Part shown: positions 54,469 through 64,000 of the stretch, piece after piece | Position numbering within the stretch: the first letter of the stretch is position 1 | Layout: each line of letters begins with the position of its first letter | Notes under the pieces: generated by a model | Seen by the model: the letters and a program-made list of their open reading frames with translations, nothing else | What the model was told of the DNA's origin: nothing | The model's database searches: none | From: Nepenthes gracilis | Lineage: Eukaryota > Streptophyta > Magnoliopsida > Caryophyllales > Nepenthaceae | Length of the DNA stretch: 64,000 nucleotides | Assembly (NCBI GenBank): GCA_033239525.1 | Contig: BSYO01000014.1 | Location: 10,524,021 to 10,588,020, forward strand | Reading direction: 5' to 3' | Position numbers and translations under genes: made by a program

Positions 54469-57067
54469 TGTAATATTTTGAATTTTTATTCGGATCATTT
54501 AATATTAATTGTAATTTTGGGTAAATTTAGGTGTGGCAAAAATAAAATTAATTAAATATTTTAAAATTTGGAATAATATTTAGATCAGTTGAACTGGCAC
54601 CCGAGGTACGCCCGTGTCGTCACCAAAGATCGATTTGAATTTTAAAATAAAAGAAAAGTAAAATAGATAACAATAATAATAATAATAATAATGAAAAAAA
54701 ACAAAAACAAAAAAAAAAGAAGAAAAAAAAAGCAAAAGGGAAAAGAATGGGGAACAATAATCGAATGAAGGCACGGGAGAAGAGAGGAGGAGAAGAGAGG
54801 AGAGAGAGGGAGGCCGGTGCGGTCACTGTCGCCACTGTCGTTGTAGCTTCTGACACAAGAAATGGAAGCCGGTGAAGCCCTCTTCATGATGCTACCCTCC
54901 ATTTTGTCCATCGGTGTGAGTAGATGAAGAAATCAAGAGCCGAAGCATAACCGACCGTCTTCCATTTGCTGTCATTTTTGAAAGAAATCGGTGAAATTAA
55001 GGCAAGTAAATCATTCCATTTTTTTATGGATGCTGATTATTGGTTTGCATGTTTGTATTGTTTGAAAATCATTTGAAATTTTGATGGATTTTAGGTGAAG
55101 GGGCGCGATGGAGAGAGATGGCCGCCGATGGTTGCATGCACCACCGTCCGCCACCGTGCGGGTTGCTACCGTTGTGGTCGCCATTGTGGTCATCGCTGTG
55201 GTCGCCGCTGCCGGAGTCATTGCCAGCGTGAAGAGATAGCGGCAAAGACGGGCGTGAAGAGAGAGAAAGGGAGGAGAGAGAGTGGCCGCATGCGTAGAGA
55301 GAGAAAGTGTTGATTCGGGCACTTAAAAACATCATTTTTTCATATCTGCAAATTATGAGGTCAATGCAAGTATTTGTAAATCTCCTCTTTAGTCTAATTT
55401 AATTTCTGATATATTTTAGATATTATTTAAAATTTTTATTAACATGTATATATTTTTATATACCTGATTTATTTATTCTAGACATGCATGTGTAGTTCAT
55501 TGGATGATTTAGAAATTTTTGGATTGGATTTTATGATTTTTGGAGGGTTTAATATTTTTCTGAAAGCTCAAATAATTTATAAAATACTATATATTTTTAT
55601 ATCAGTATATTTGTATGAAAATAAATATGAAACTTTGCATGAGTCGTGCAGTTAGATACATGTGTTGGGTTATGGTCACTACATTTGGATTTAAAAATTA
55701 GATTTTCTTGTCGGCTCCCAATAAAGAGATATTTGTTATTTAAAAATCTCTTTTCGCAGGCAGAAAGTGTTTGGAGTAGTGACCCTTTCCATTTAGATAA
55801 TTTGATTTGATCTTAAAATATATTCGGACGTCCTAATATATCTAACAAGTTTAAAAATTGCACAAAAGTCACATGTAGCAAATAATAGTAAGCAACTTTA
55901 TTCATGGGTATAAAGTATATGAATGGTCATACATGCTGTCCTAAATTGCATTTGATTTTGCCTAAGGTTATCGAAATTATATGTAATCCCTCCTGAAGCT
56001 AATTTTTAAATAATCAAAATTCAAATTTAATGTATGATTTATATCTCTATATTTATTTGTATTAAATTTTGATTTGGATTTGTATTTTAGACTTGAATTT
56101 AAAATTCGCTGATTTTGCCCTCAGTTGGGTCTTAGTATATCTCGTACAATAATTTTGATTATATGTTTTGATTTAGACCTTTGGAATATCTACCGCGATA
56201 CTATTTCAGTTTCTGCGTACGCTATTGAATCATCCGACTATCAGATTCTATCCTGGATTACAAGCTGATTGGGCATCATATTTGAACTTGAACTTAAACT
56301 TGGACTCGGATTGGATATCGACTGTGAAATTGGTCTGGATCACATCTATTTTGTTTATATTTATATTAATATTTATATATATGTCCCGATGATGACTGTT
56401 TTTAAAATTTGGATATTTGTTTTGAATTTAGATATTTGCTCTGAGTATTAGACTACCATTAAATTTTGAACTTTGGATCATAGATTTCTATTGACTTTAT
56501 TTTATCGGTGATTTAAATTTATCTTGTCATTTGAACGAATTTTTATACGTTTGATATTTTCTCTGATTTATTGGACACTTTATATTTAAATACGATACTT
56601 GCTGAGCATTAGGTTCACTTTTTTCTATTTTATTCCTTCAAAGTAGAACATTCAGATGCATTGTAGGATTAAAGACATGATTGGTGAGATATGCGTTTGA
56701 TTTGATAAGTTTCAATTTTATTATGGTTTAAATTGATATTTAATGTATATGGATTATGGAATTGGCCAGATATGAGTTTATTGTTATATTTTAAAAAGTT
56801 TGAATATTGTATTATGTTTGATTATGATTTTTGGGTCGGATTATTACCTCCCTTACAATGATGGTAGAGCAAGTCATATATATTTGATTTGGATGGTTGT
56901 CTGATGAGGTCCTTTGTGGATTTAAATTTATCGGGTTCTATGTATTTTGATTTGTTATATCGGAATTTTGGGACTTAGTATTATTTGTTTAAAATTATTT
57001 AGGATTTTAAATTTTAAAAATTATAATTAATTATTCAAATTGACTTGTTTGGTCCAGGTTCGTGATA
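54469..57067 (+). repeat. 5' LTR of the 54.5-63.4 kb element
   Basis: 2599 bp, TGTAATATTTTG to GGTTCGTGATA (CA end mutated to TA). It carries an (AAT)n run (about 54670-54690), a GC-rich island (about 54730-55310), the core block (55811-55860) and a short hexamer array (56281-56315). Confidence 0.93.
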
Positions 57068-60000
57068 GAAGTGGTATGAGAGAAAAGTCATAAGGAGAGG
57101 TACTTTGGGTTATTTTGAATAAATAATTGGCTGAATTTTTGGGTTTGATAAGTACTTCCTTTGGTTGATAATAGAAAATTTGAGTTGTAGAGGTTTGGGT
57201 TTGGATTGGAATGATAATCATCTGATTATAATGAGACATGCAAGCGACATAATGTATTGCTTGATATAGCAGTTGAATTAGAATTTTATTGGGTTTCTAT
57301 ATATATGTGAAGATTTTGTTAGGATTTACAATTTTGAAAGAGAATTAGCAGCCTTAGGTGGTGCTGGTTCAAAATCTTGCAGGGTAGAAGGAGATTTTGG
57401 TCGGGAGAGGGAGAGGTGATAAAGTTGGTTAGTTCGAAATCTCGCGGGGTAGAAGGAGATTTTTGGCCGGTGGGAATGTAAGCGGTGGAAGTAGAGATGG
57501 ATGAAAGCTCTTCAAGATTGGAAGCCGCATATAAAGATGAAGAAGCTCAAGTCAAGTCAATTCGTTTCTCTTCGTAAGAGAAGCTATGGTGTTTTAATGG
57601 ACAACCTCTACTAGAAAAAAAGAACAAGGATTGCAAGTCTGATTTTGTTGACAACGAAGATGCTGATCGTGTAGAAGTTTAAAATTACGGTTGGAGTTAG
57701 AGGAAGACTCAAGGATTGTTCATTCTCACTCGTTGATGTAATTGGGTGGATAGTCATCCACGCAAATCTTTCATCACTGAATAATCGATAGATAAAGAGT
57801 TCAAGGTTTTCCCTTTTAAGGCAATGCTCAGGAAGGGTTGAAGAATTTGAAAGATCTATTCAAGTATGATAGTAACTGAGGACTTCAAGATTTAATTTGG
57901 AAGCAGTCAGTGTCGTTCTGACTCTTGACTTATGGCAGGGAGTTGGACCAGACTTTGTTAATTGAGTAGGAACAGTTTCGGGAGAAGTATTTCCAGAAGA
58001 AATCAAGTATTGGAGTCAGAGCTCAAAGGATGGATTCGTTTATCCTCCAAAGGACAAGCTAAAGGAGAAGTATCTTCCTCGAAGTTTGAGTTTACAAGAT
58101 CAGCTTGTAAGTTTAGTGGGAAGAAGTATGCGAGATGAATTTGCTTCGTCAGATTAAAGTCTGCTTTAAATTGCGGCCAGATATGCCATTTGTCAAGGGA
58201 TCATTCGAATTCTAGGTGTCAGGATTTTAGACGTCCAGATAAGAGCCGGACGATTCCAGCAGAGCATTTTTCATACACAGTCTATGAGGTTAGAGCTGGA
58301 TCATTCGTTGTGGAAGACTATTTCGGTATGATCGTTCCATTATGTATTTCAAGATACGGTCCTCAGAGTTTCAAAGAAAAATTAGTAAGAAGGTTTAAAG
58401 GTTGATTTGTCAGCGTTGTAAGCGAGTCATCCGTTGGGAGATAGGTGCTGAGTTCATCTGACATATATAGTCACATTTGGGAGTTATTCTGTGACCATTG
58501 AAGACATTTTGGTCATCAACAAGTTTGAAGATGTTTTTTAGATTATTCAATTATATCACTCCTGGATCAAAAGATCAAATTTATTTTCGATATTGTGCTT
58601 GGATTGGCGCCTATTTCAAACGCTCCGTATGGGGTAGCTTTGTCTGAGCCGAAGAAATTGAGACAGCAACTGCAGAATTTGTTAATGAGGGTTTTGTTCG
58701 GCCAAGTGTCTTGGCATAGAGTACTTCAATAAGTTTTTGGAGAATAAAGTTAGATCGATGGGTTTATGTTTGGATTATTTGAGAATTGGATATGTATCAA
58801 CTCTCAAGGATTGAAGATTCGTTGGATTCATTTAAAAAAATTTAGATTTTCTCTAAAATCAAGCTGTACTTGAGGTATTCTTAATTGAGGATTCAATGGA
58901 AGGATGTGCATAGGACAACTTTCAGGTTAATGTGTGACCATTATGAAATTTGATGGTGTTTTTAGGTTGTCCAATATTTTAGGGTCTTTTATGAATAATA
59001 TTGATTGGAATTTTTGACCTAATTTGGGTTAGTTATGATGGATTTGTCAATAATGTTTTAATTTATTTGAAGAATATTGAGAAATATGAGATTTGATTGA
59101 GAAGTTTGTCGCAAATTTTGAAAAGATGTTATTTTGGTTCATATGGTTCTTAATAAGACATTTGGGTATTTGAAGAAAATGGAAGTAGTGTTGAGTTTGA
59201 AAAGACCAGCTAAGGTCTCGAAAGTGTGAAGTTTTTCGGATTTGGTTGGTTATGATGGGAGTTTTGTTAAATTTTTCTCAAGAATTGCAATGCCATTGGT
59301 GCCCTTGGAATAGAAGTGATCAGTATTTAATTGAATAATAGATTATTGTTGGCATTAGTTTTGTCGATCCCTGATGGATCAAAAGGATTAGTAGCGCTCA
59401 GTGATACTTCTACAAAAGATTTAAATATGTTTGGATTCTACGTATCGGGTGTTTCATCTAAGAAAAGTTTGGGATCAGTTTGAAAGTTTTGCGTGGAGGT
59501 GCGGTGGTGAGAATGCCAGAATGAAGATTGTGCCAGAGGGATTTTCCTTTCTTTGCTGTCAGGATTGAATTTCGAGTAAAGCTCCTATTTGTGGGAGAAG
59601 TTTTTATAAAGATTAGAGGTAATATTACTTTTTAAACGAGCCATCTTGAAGTTAGAAGCGATCGAGTAAGCAATCTCAAACATTCTACACAAAGTGCATT
59701 TCATTGTACATTCGAGAGGATGCATGTTTTCAAAAATTCTCTCATTTAAGTTTTGGCTGATTGGATGAAAGTTTGAAAGTTAATTAAATAGAACCTCGGA
59801 AGCAAATGAGGTCATTTGTAGTTATGATTAAGTTGGAGTTATCCAAGTTTGATGGGAATGTCGAAAATTCTCTACCTAGCAGAGTGGAGAGAGAGTTTGA
59901 TGGTGGTTTGATCATGAGCGGAGGCAAGATGTGTCTCGTGCCTAGAGGAAGATGCAAGAAGGAACTTTTGAGATTTTATTTTGGGTCTGCCTCAAATATC

Positions 60001-60840
60001 AAAGGATTTGATGGTCATTTGGATAAGTTTGGGCTAGCTATGGTGGTTTAGCTTATAAAGACGGTTCATTGTTTGCCGAGATTTGAGGTAGATGATGATG
60101 AGCAGATGAAGATGGCCTATTGTTTGTCTATCAGGATATCATTCCCGAAATTGGCCGTTGGTATATTGTCGAGATGTGAAGATTGTAAAGTATTTCTACT
60201 TTGAGATTTTTGATTTTATTTGAGGTTGATGATTGATCAGAGTGGCATAGTGAAAGCGTATGGACTTACGACAATCGATCACAAGTTTTGATTGGAAGCT
60301 CAAGAAGAGTGGTCAGAAGTTTCTAGGAGCATTTTGAAGAAAAGAATTTCAAATTTTAAAGTCGAATGGTAGTCTAAAATGGAGGTTCATTAGGATATTT
60401 AAAGTTTTTAGTAGATTAGAGAAGTGGCTTTTAGATTGGCCTTATTTTTGAATTTGATAAATGGATACGGTATGTTTTATGTGAATGATTTTTCATAGGG
60501 AATTGGGTTGAAGTCGTTTTGATTGACGGGAAGTGTTTTAGGTTAAAGATGTGATTTCGATTTTGGGATAGGAAGGATCTAGTGTAAGGAATAAGATGTT
60601 TTCATCGATCATTATGCTTTTGATGAACCTTTCAATTGAAAAAGTGTTAAGAGATTTGAGGATAAGCTTGAGAGAATATGCCTATTTGATGAGGATCAAA
60701 TTTGGAGAAACCATTTAATCAAAAAATTCTGCTGAGAAGATTAAATATAAAGTTGAAAGTATGTCCTCATTGTATGATAATTGAGATTAAAATTAAGATG
60801 TGTACATTTTGAGAACGAAATTTTTGTAAGGAAGGGAGAA
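57068..60840 (+). pseudogene. Internal region of the 54.5-63.4 kb element (degenerate gag-pol)
   Basis: The leader has two copies of the ~36-bp unit (57370-57405, 57435-57470). Zinc-knuckle text GQICHLSRDHSNSRC is followed by the protease start YTVYEVRAGSFVVED (58190-58405). The RT beginning reads VLGLAPISNAPYGVALSEP (about 58595), and the RT thumb region KRPAKVSKV-SFSDLVGYDGSF lies about 59200. An RNase H start LSIPDGSKGLVALSD lies about 59365. The C-terminal pol tail, about 60560-60700, resembles the VRNKxxxxxxVxxxxxxxxEEATWE region. No integrase core motif (SDRDP, NGQSER) was found: the integrase core and most of RNase H look deleted or unreadable. It cannot encode a protein. Confidence 0.75.
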
Positions 60841-63383
60841 TGTAATATCTTGGATTTTTATTCAAATCAATTCAATATTAATTATGATTTTGGTAAATTT
60901 AGATGTGACAAAAATAAAATTAATTAAATATTATAAAATTTGGAATTATATTTGGATCAGTTAAATTGGCACCCGAGGTGTGCCCGTGCCTTTGTCGAAG
61001 ATTAATTTGGATTTTAGAATAAAAGAAAAGTGAAATAGAAAAATAATGATAATAAGGAAAAAAAAAGAATAAAAAAAAAAAAGGGATAAGAATGGGAAAC
61101 AATGATAGGATAAAGGCACGAGGAGAAAGAAAGTGGAGGGGGAGAAGAGAGGAGAAAGAGGGAGGTCGGCACGGTCACCCCTGCCACTGTCGTCGGAGCT
61201 TCCGATGTTACAAATGGAAGCCAGTGAAGTCCTCTCTATGATGCTATCCTCCATTTTGTCTATTGGTGTGAGTAGATGAAGAAATTAAGAGCCGAAACAT
61301 AACCGGCCGTCGTCCGTTTGTTATCGTTTTGAAAAAAATCGGTGAAATCAAGGCAAATAAATCCTTCTATTTTTTTTATGGATGTTGATTATTGGGTTGC
61401 ATGTTTGTATTGTTTGGAAATTGGTTGAAATTTTGATGGATTTTGGGTGAAGGGACGTGGTGGAGAGAGATGGCCGCCGATGACTTCATGCGCCGACAGC
61501 CACCGCCGTGCCTTCGCTGGGTTGCTACCATCGTGGTCGCCGCCATGGTCGCCGCCATGGTCGCGCTGCCAGAGTCACCACCGGCGTGAAGGGAGAGCAA
61601 AGAGGCGGGTGTGAAGAGAGAGAAAGGGAAGAGAGAGAGAGGCCGCGCGTGTAGAGAGAGAAAGTGTCGATTTGGGCACTTCGAAACATCATTTCTTTAT
61701 TTCTACAAAGTATGAGGACAAGACAAGTATTTGTCAACCCCCTCTTTGGTCTAATTTAATTTCTGATATATTTTGGATATTATTTAAAATTTTTATTAAC
61801 ATGTATATATTTTAATACACTTGATTTATTTATTTTGGACATGCATGCATAATTCATTGGAAGATTTAGGAAGTTTTTGGATTGGATTTTATGATTTTTA
61901 GAGAGTTAAATATTTTTCTGAAAGCTTGAATAATTTATAAAATACTATATATTTTTTATAAGTATATTTGTATGAAAATAAATATGAAACTTTGCATGGA
62001 GCCGTGTAGTTACATACATGTACCGGGTTGTAGTCATTATATTTAGATTTGGAAATTAGATTTTTTGGCCAACTTCCGACGAGAAAATATTTGTTATTTG
62101 GAAATCTTTTTTCGCTGGGAGGAAAGGTTTGGAATAGTAACAATTTCTATTTAGATAATTTGATTTGATCTTAGAATATATTCAGACGTCCTAATATATT
62201 TGACAAACTTAAGGATTATATTTAAAGTCACGGGTGACAAATAATAGCAAGCAACATTATCCACGGGTACAAAGTACATGAATGGTCATACATGCTGGCC
62301 TAAATTGTATTTTATTTTGTCTAAGGTTATCGAGATTATGTGTAATCCTTCCTCAAGATAGTTTTTAAATAATCAAAATTTAAACTTATTGCATAATTTC
62401 TATTGGACTTTGATTTGGATTTAAAATTTACCAATTTTGCCCACAGTTAGGTCATGGTATGTCTCGTATAATGATTTTGATTATATATTTTGATTCGAAC
62501 CTTTGGAATATCTGTCGCGATACTGCTTCGATTTCTGCGCATGCTATTGGATCATCTAACTATTGGATTTTGCCCCGAATTACAAGCTGATTGGGTATCA
62601 GATTTGAACTTGTACTTGGACTTAACTCGATTGGACATCGACTTTAGAATTAGTTTGGATCACATTTATTTTGTTTATATATATATATATATTTATATAT
62701 ACGTCCTAATGAGGATTGTTTTCAAAATTTGGATATTTGTTTTAGATTTGGATATTTATTTTGAGTAGAGACTACCATTGAATTTTGAATTTTAGATTTT
62801 AAATTTTAGATTTTTATTGGATTTATTTTATCGGCGATTTAGATTTATCCTATCATTTGAACGGATTATTATCCATTTGATATTTTCTTTGATTTATTGG
62901 ACTCTTTTTATTTAAATATGATACTTGTTGAGTATTAGGCTCACTTTTCTTATTTTATCCCTTCAAAGTAGAAGATTTGGATGTATTTTAGGAGTAAAGA
63001 TGTAATTGGTCAGATAATTTGAAGAGTTTCAGTTTTATTATGGTTTAAATTGATGTTTGATATATCTGGATTATGAAGTTGGCGGATATGGGCATATTAT
63101 TATATATTGAGAAATTTGAATATTATGTTATGTTTGATTATGATTTTTGGGTCGGATTATTATCTCCCTTATGATGATGGTAGAGCAGGTCATATATATT
63201 TAATTTGGACGATTGTTTAATGAGGTAATATGTAAATTTTGATTTATCGGGTCCTGTATATTTTGGTTTGTCATATCCAAATTTTGAGATTTAGTGTTAT
63301 TTGTTTAAAATTATTTAGGATTATAAATTTTAGGAATTATAATTAATTATTCAAATTGACTTATTTGGTTCGAATTTGTGACA
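60841..63383 (+). repeat. 3' LTR of the 54.5-63.4 kb element
   Basis: 2543 bp, TGTAATATCTTGG to ATTTGTGACA. It has the same layout as its 5' partner: island about 61080-61680, core block 62170-62215, hexamer array 62601-62640, TA run 62678-62701. Confidence 0.93.
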
Positions 63384-63388
63384 GTATA

Positions 63389-64000
63389 TCAGCAATATCT
63401 TCTCCTCCAAGGATGACATACCAATAAATAGTATCCAAGGCAGCTTGGGATAGAAAATTACCAATCTTATGAAACTTGGTCGTATGTTCTTTTACTAGAT
63501 CAAATTGGAATTTAGTCATAGTAAGTTTATTATTAGAAATCCAACAAGAAAAGGTGGTATTAATGTTATCTCACCTATTTGGTAAAACCTAATCATTGGA
63601 AACCTTTATGAAGAAGAATATGTCCTTTCAATTCTTTATTAAGTTAGAGTTTTCTTAATTTATTTTGAACACCTTTCCTAGATTCAAAGAAATTTCATCG
63701 CTTTCTTGCTTAAAGTACAAAATAATTTTGACCATTCTGGCATCTAGTGTAAGATCTTGATGCGAAAAAAGATACATAAAGTTACAATATATCTAGAGAC
63801 ATTAGAATGGAGACGGATGATTGGAATTTCCAAGAGCCTTCTATATTTCTATGAATTTCCTTGCTAGAGGAATTCAAAAGACATCCTTTAGATGCAATTC
63901 ACATACAATAATGAAGCTATATCTTGAGAGTTAGCTCTTTCTTTAGATGAATGGACATGAAAATGAATAGTGGAAGGAATATTATATATATCATAAATGT
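63389..64000 (-). pseudogene. Minus-strand coding remnant, possible Tat antisense ORF (N-terminal part)
   Basis: Read leftward from the window edge in fragments: QDLTLDARMVKIILYFKQES, GHILLHKGFQ-like text, then MTKFQFDLVKEHTTKFHKIGN and AALDTIYWYVILGGEDIAD, which runs into the insertion at 63383. Stops and frameshifts are present. The order helical domain, then LKKRK, then an acidic linker fits a single protein split by insertions. Its function is unknown and it is cut off at the right edge. Confidence 0.4.

Larger units (their letters stand above)
54469..63383 (+). mobile_element. Full-length Tekay-related element, 8915 bp, probably non-autonomous
   Basis: 5' LTR 54469-57067, primer-binding site TGGTATGAGAGA (57072-57083, one mismatch to the initiator tRNA-Met type), internal region, purine tract AAGGAAGGGAGAA (60828-60840), 3' LTR 60841-63383. 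Flanks GCATA and GTATA (54464-54468, 63384-63388) match at 4 of 5 bases. The LTRs differ more from each other than those of the 36.3-kb copy (about 10 differences in the first 75 bp), so this insertion is older. Its length is almost the same as that copy. Confidence 0.93.
34700..64000 (+). mobile_element. Old Tat-lineage Ty3-gypsy element, split by four nested insertions
   Basis: Pieces in order: gag/protease remnant (about 34.7-36318), pol (45241-about 48.7 kb), spacer, then minus-strand coding remnants (51061-51939, 54107-54468, 63389-64000) that may be an antisense ORF known from some Tat elements. Between them lie four younger LTR insertions (36319-45235, 49436-51055, 51944-54102, 54469-63383). 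A second, archaeal-type RNase H after the first one is the Tat hallmark. The 3' LTR should lie right of the window and the 5' LTR is not recognisable. The left limit is approximate. Confidence 0.75.

Overview
This is plant nuclear DNA. The evidence is spliced genes with GT-AG introns, a complete DWF4/CYP90B-type cytochrome P450, and several lineages of plant LTR retrotransposons. The background is strongly AT-rich with GC-richer islands. A non-grass monocot would fit, but that is a weak guess from the look of the LTRs and the P450. I see no bacterial-style operon, CRISPR array, rRNA or tRNA.

Genic part, 1 to about 9.6 kb: two convergent genes. The 3' half of a branched-chain amino-acid aminotransferase (BCAT) runs on the plus strand; four exons end at 4023 and the 5' part lies outside the window. 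A complete eight-exon CYP90B/DWF4 steroid 22-hydroxylase runs on the minus strand with its stop at 4729 and its ATG at 9328. It has seven introns, the last 2.4 kb long. A TATA-like box lies about 235 bp upstream of the ATG. The products work in unrelated pathways (branched-chain amino acids; brassinosteroid or steroidal side-chain hydroxylation), so nothing suggests they cooperate.

Transposon part, about 12 to 64 kb: almost everything recognisable is retrotransposon. (a) About 12.2-21.3 kb: an old, stop-riddled Tekay/Del-type Ty3-gypsy element on the minus strand, cut at its RT/RNase H junction by a plus-strand solo LTR (15969-18547, target duplication GCAAT). (b) 24.9-26.4 kb: a GC-rich LTR, probably of another gypsy lineage, whose 3' end plus about 0.9 kb of flank is tandemly duplicated (26272-28390). 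(c) 31.6-33.0 kb: a 5'-truncated L1-type LINE. (d) About 34.7 kb to the right edge: one old Tat-lineage gypsy element exploded by four later LTR insertions. These are a 8917-bp Tekay-related element on the minus strand (36319-45235, TSD CATAC), a solo LTR (49436-51055), a second solo LTR of a divergent subfamily (51944-54102), and a 8915-bp Tekay-related element on the plus strand (54469-63383). Removing two of these insertions rejoins interrupted reading frames of the host element.

The most interesting theme is the Tekay-related LTR family. Two full-length copies have almost identical size, matching LTRs, primer-binding site and polypurine tract, and homologous but non-coding internal regions of only about 3.75 kb. 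This is what a non-autonomous derivative mobilised by a relative would look like. Its 2.6-kb LTRs carry a shared core block, a hexanucleotide array and a variable GC-rich island. All coordinates were read by eye, and comparisons between copies are visual, not computed.
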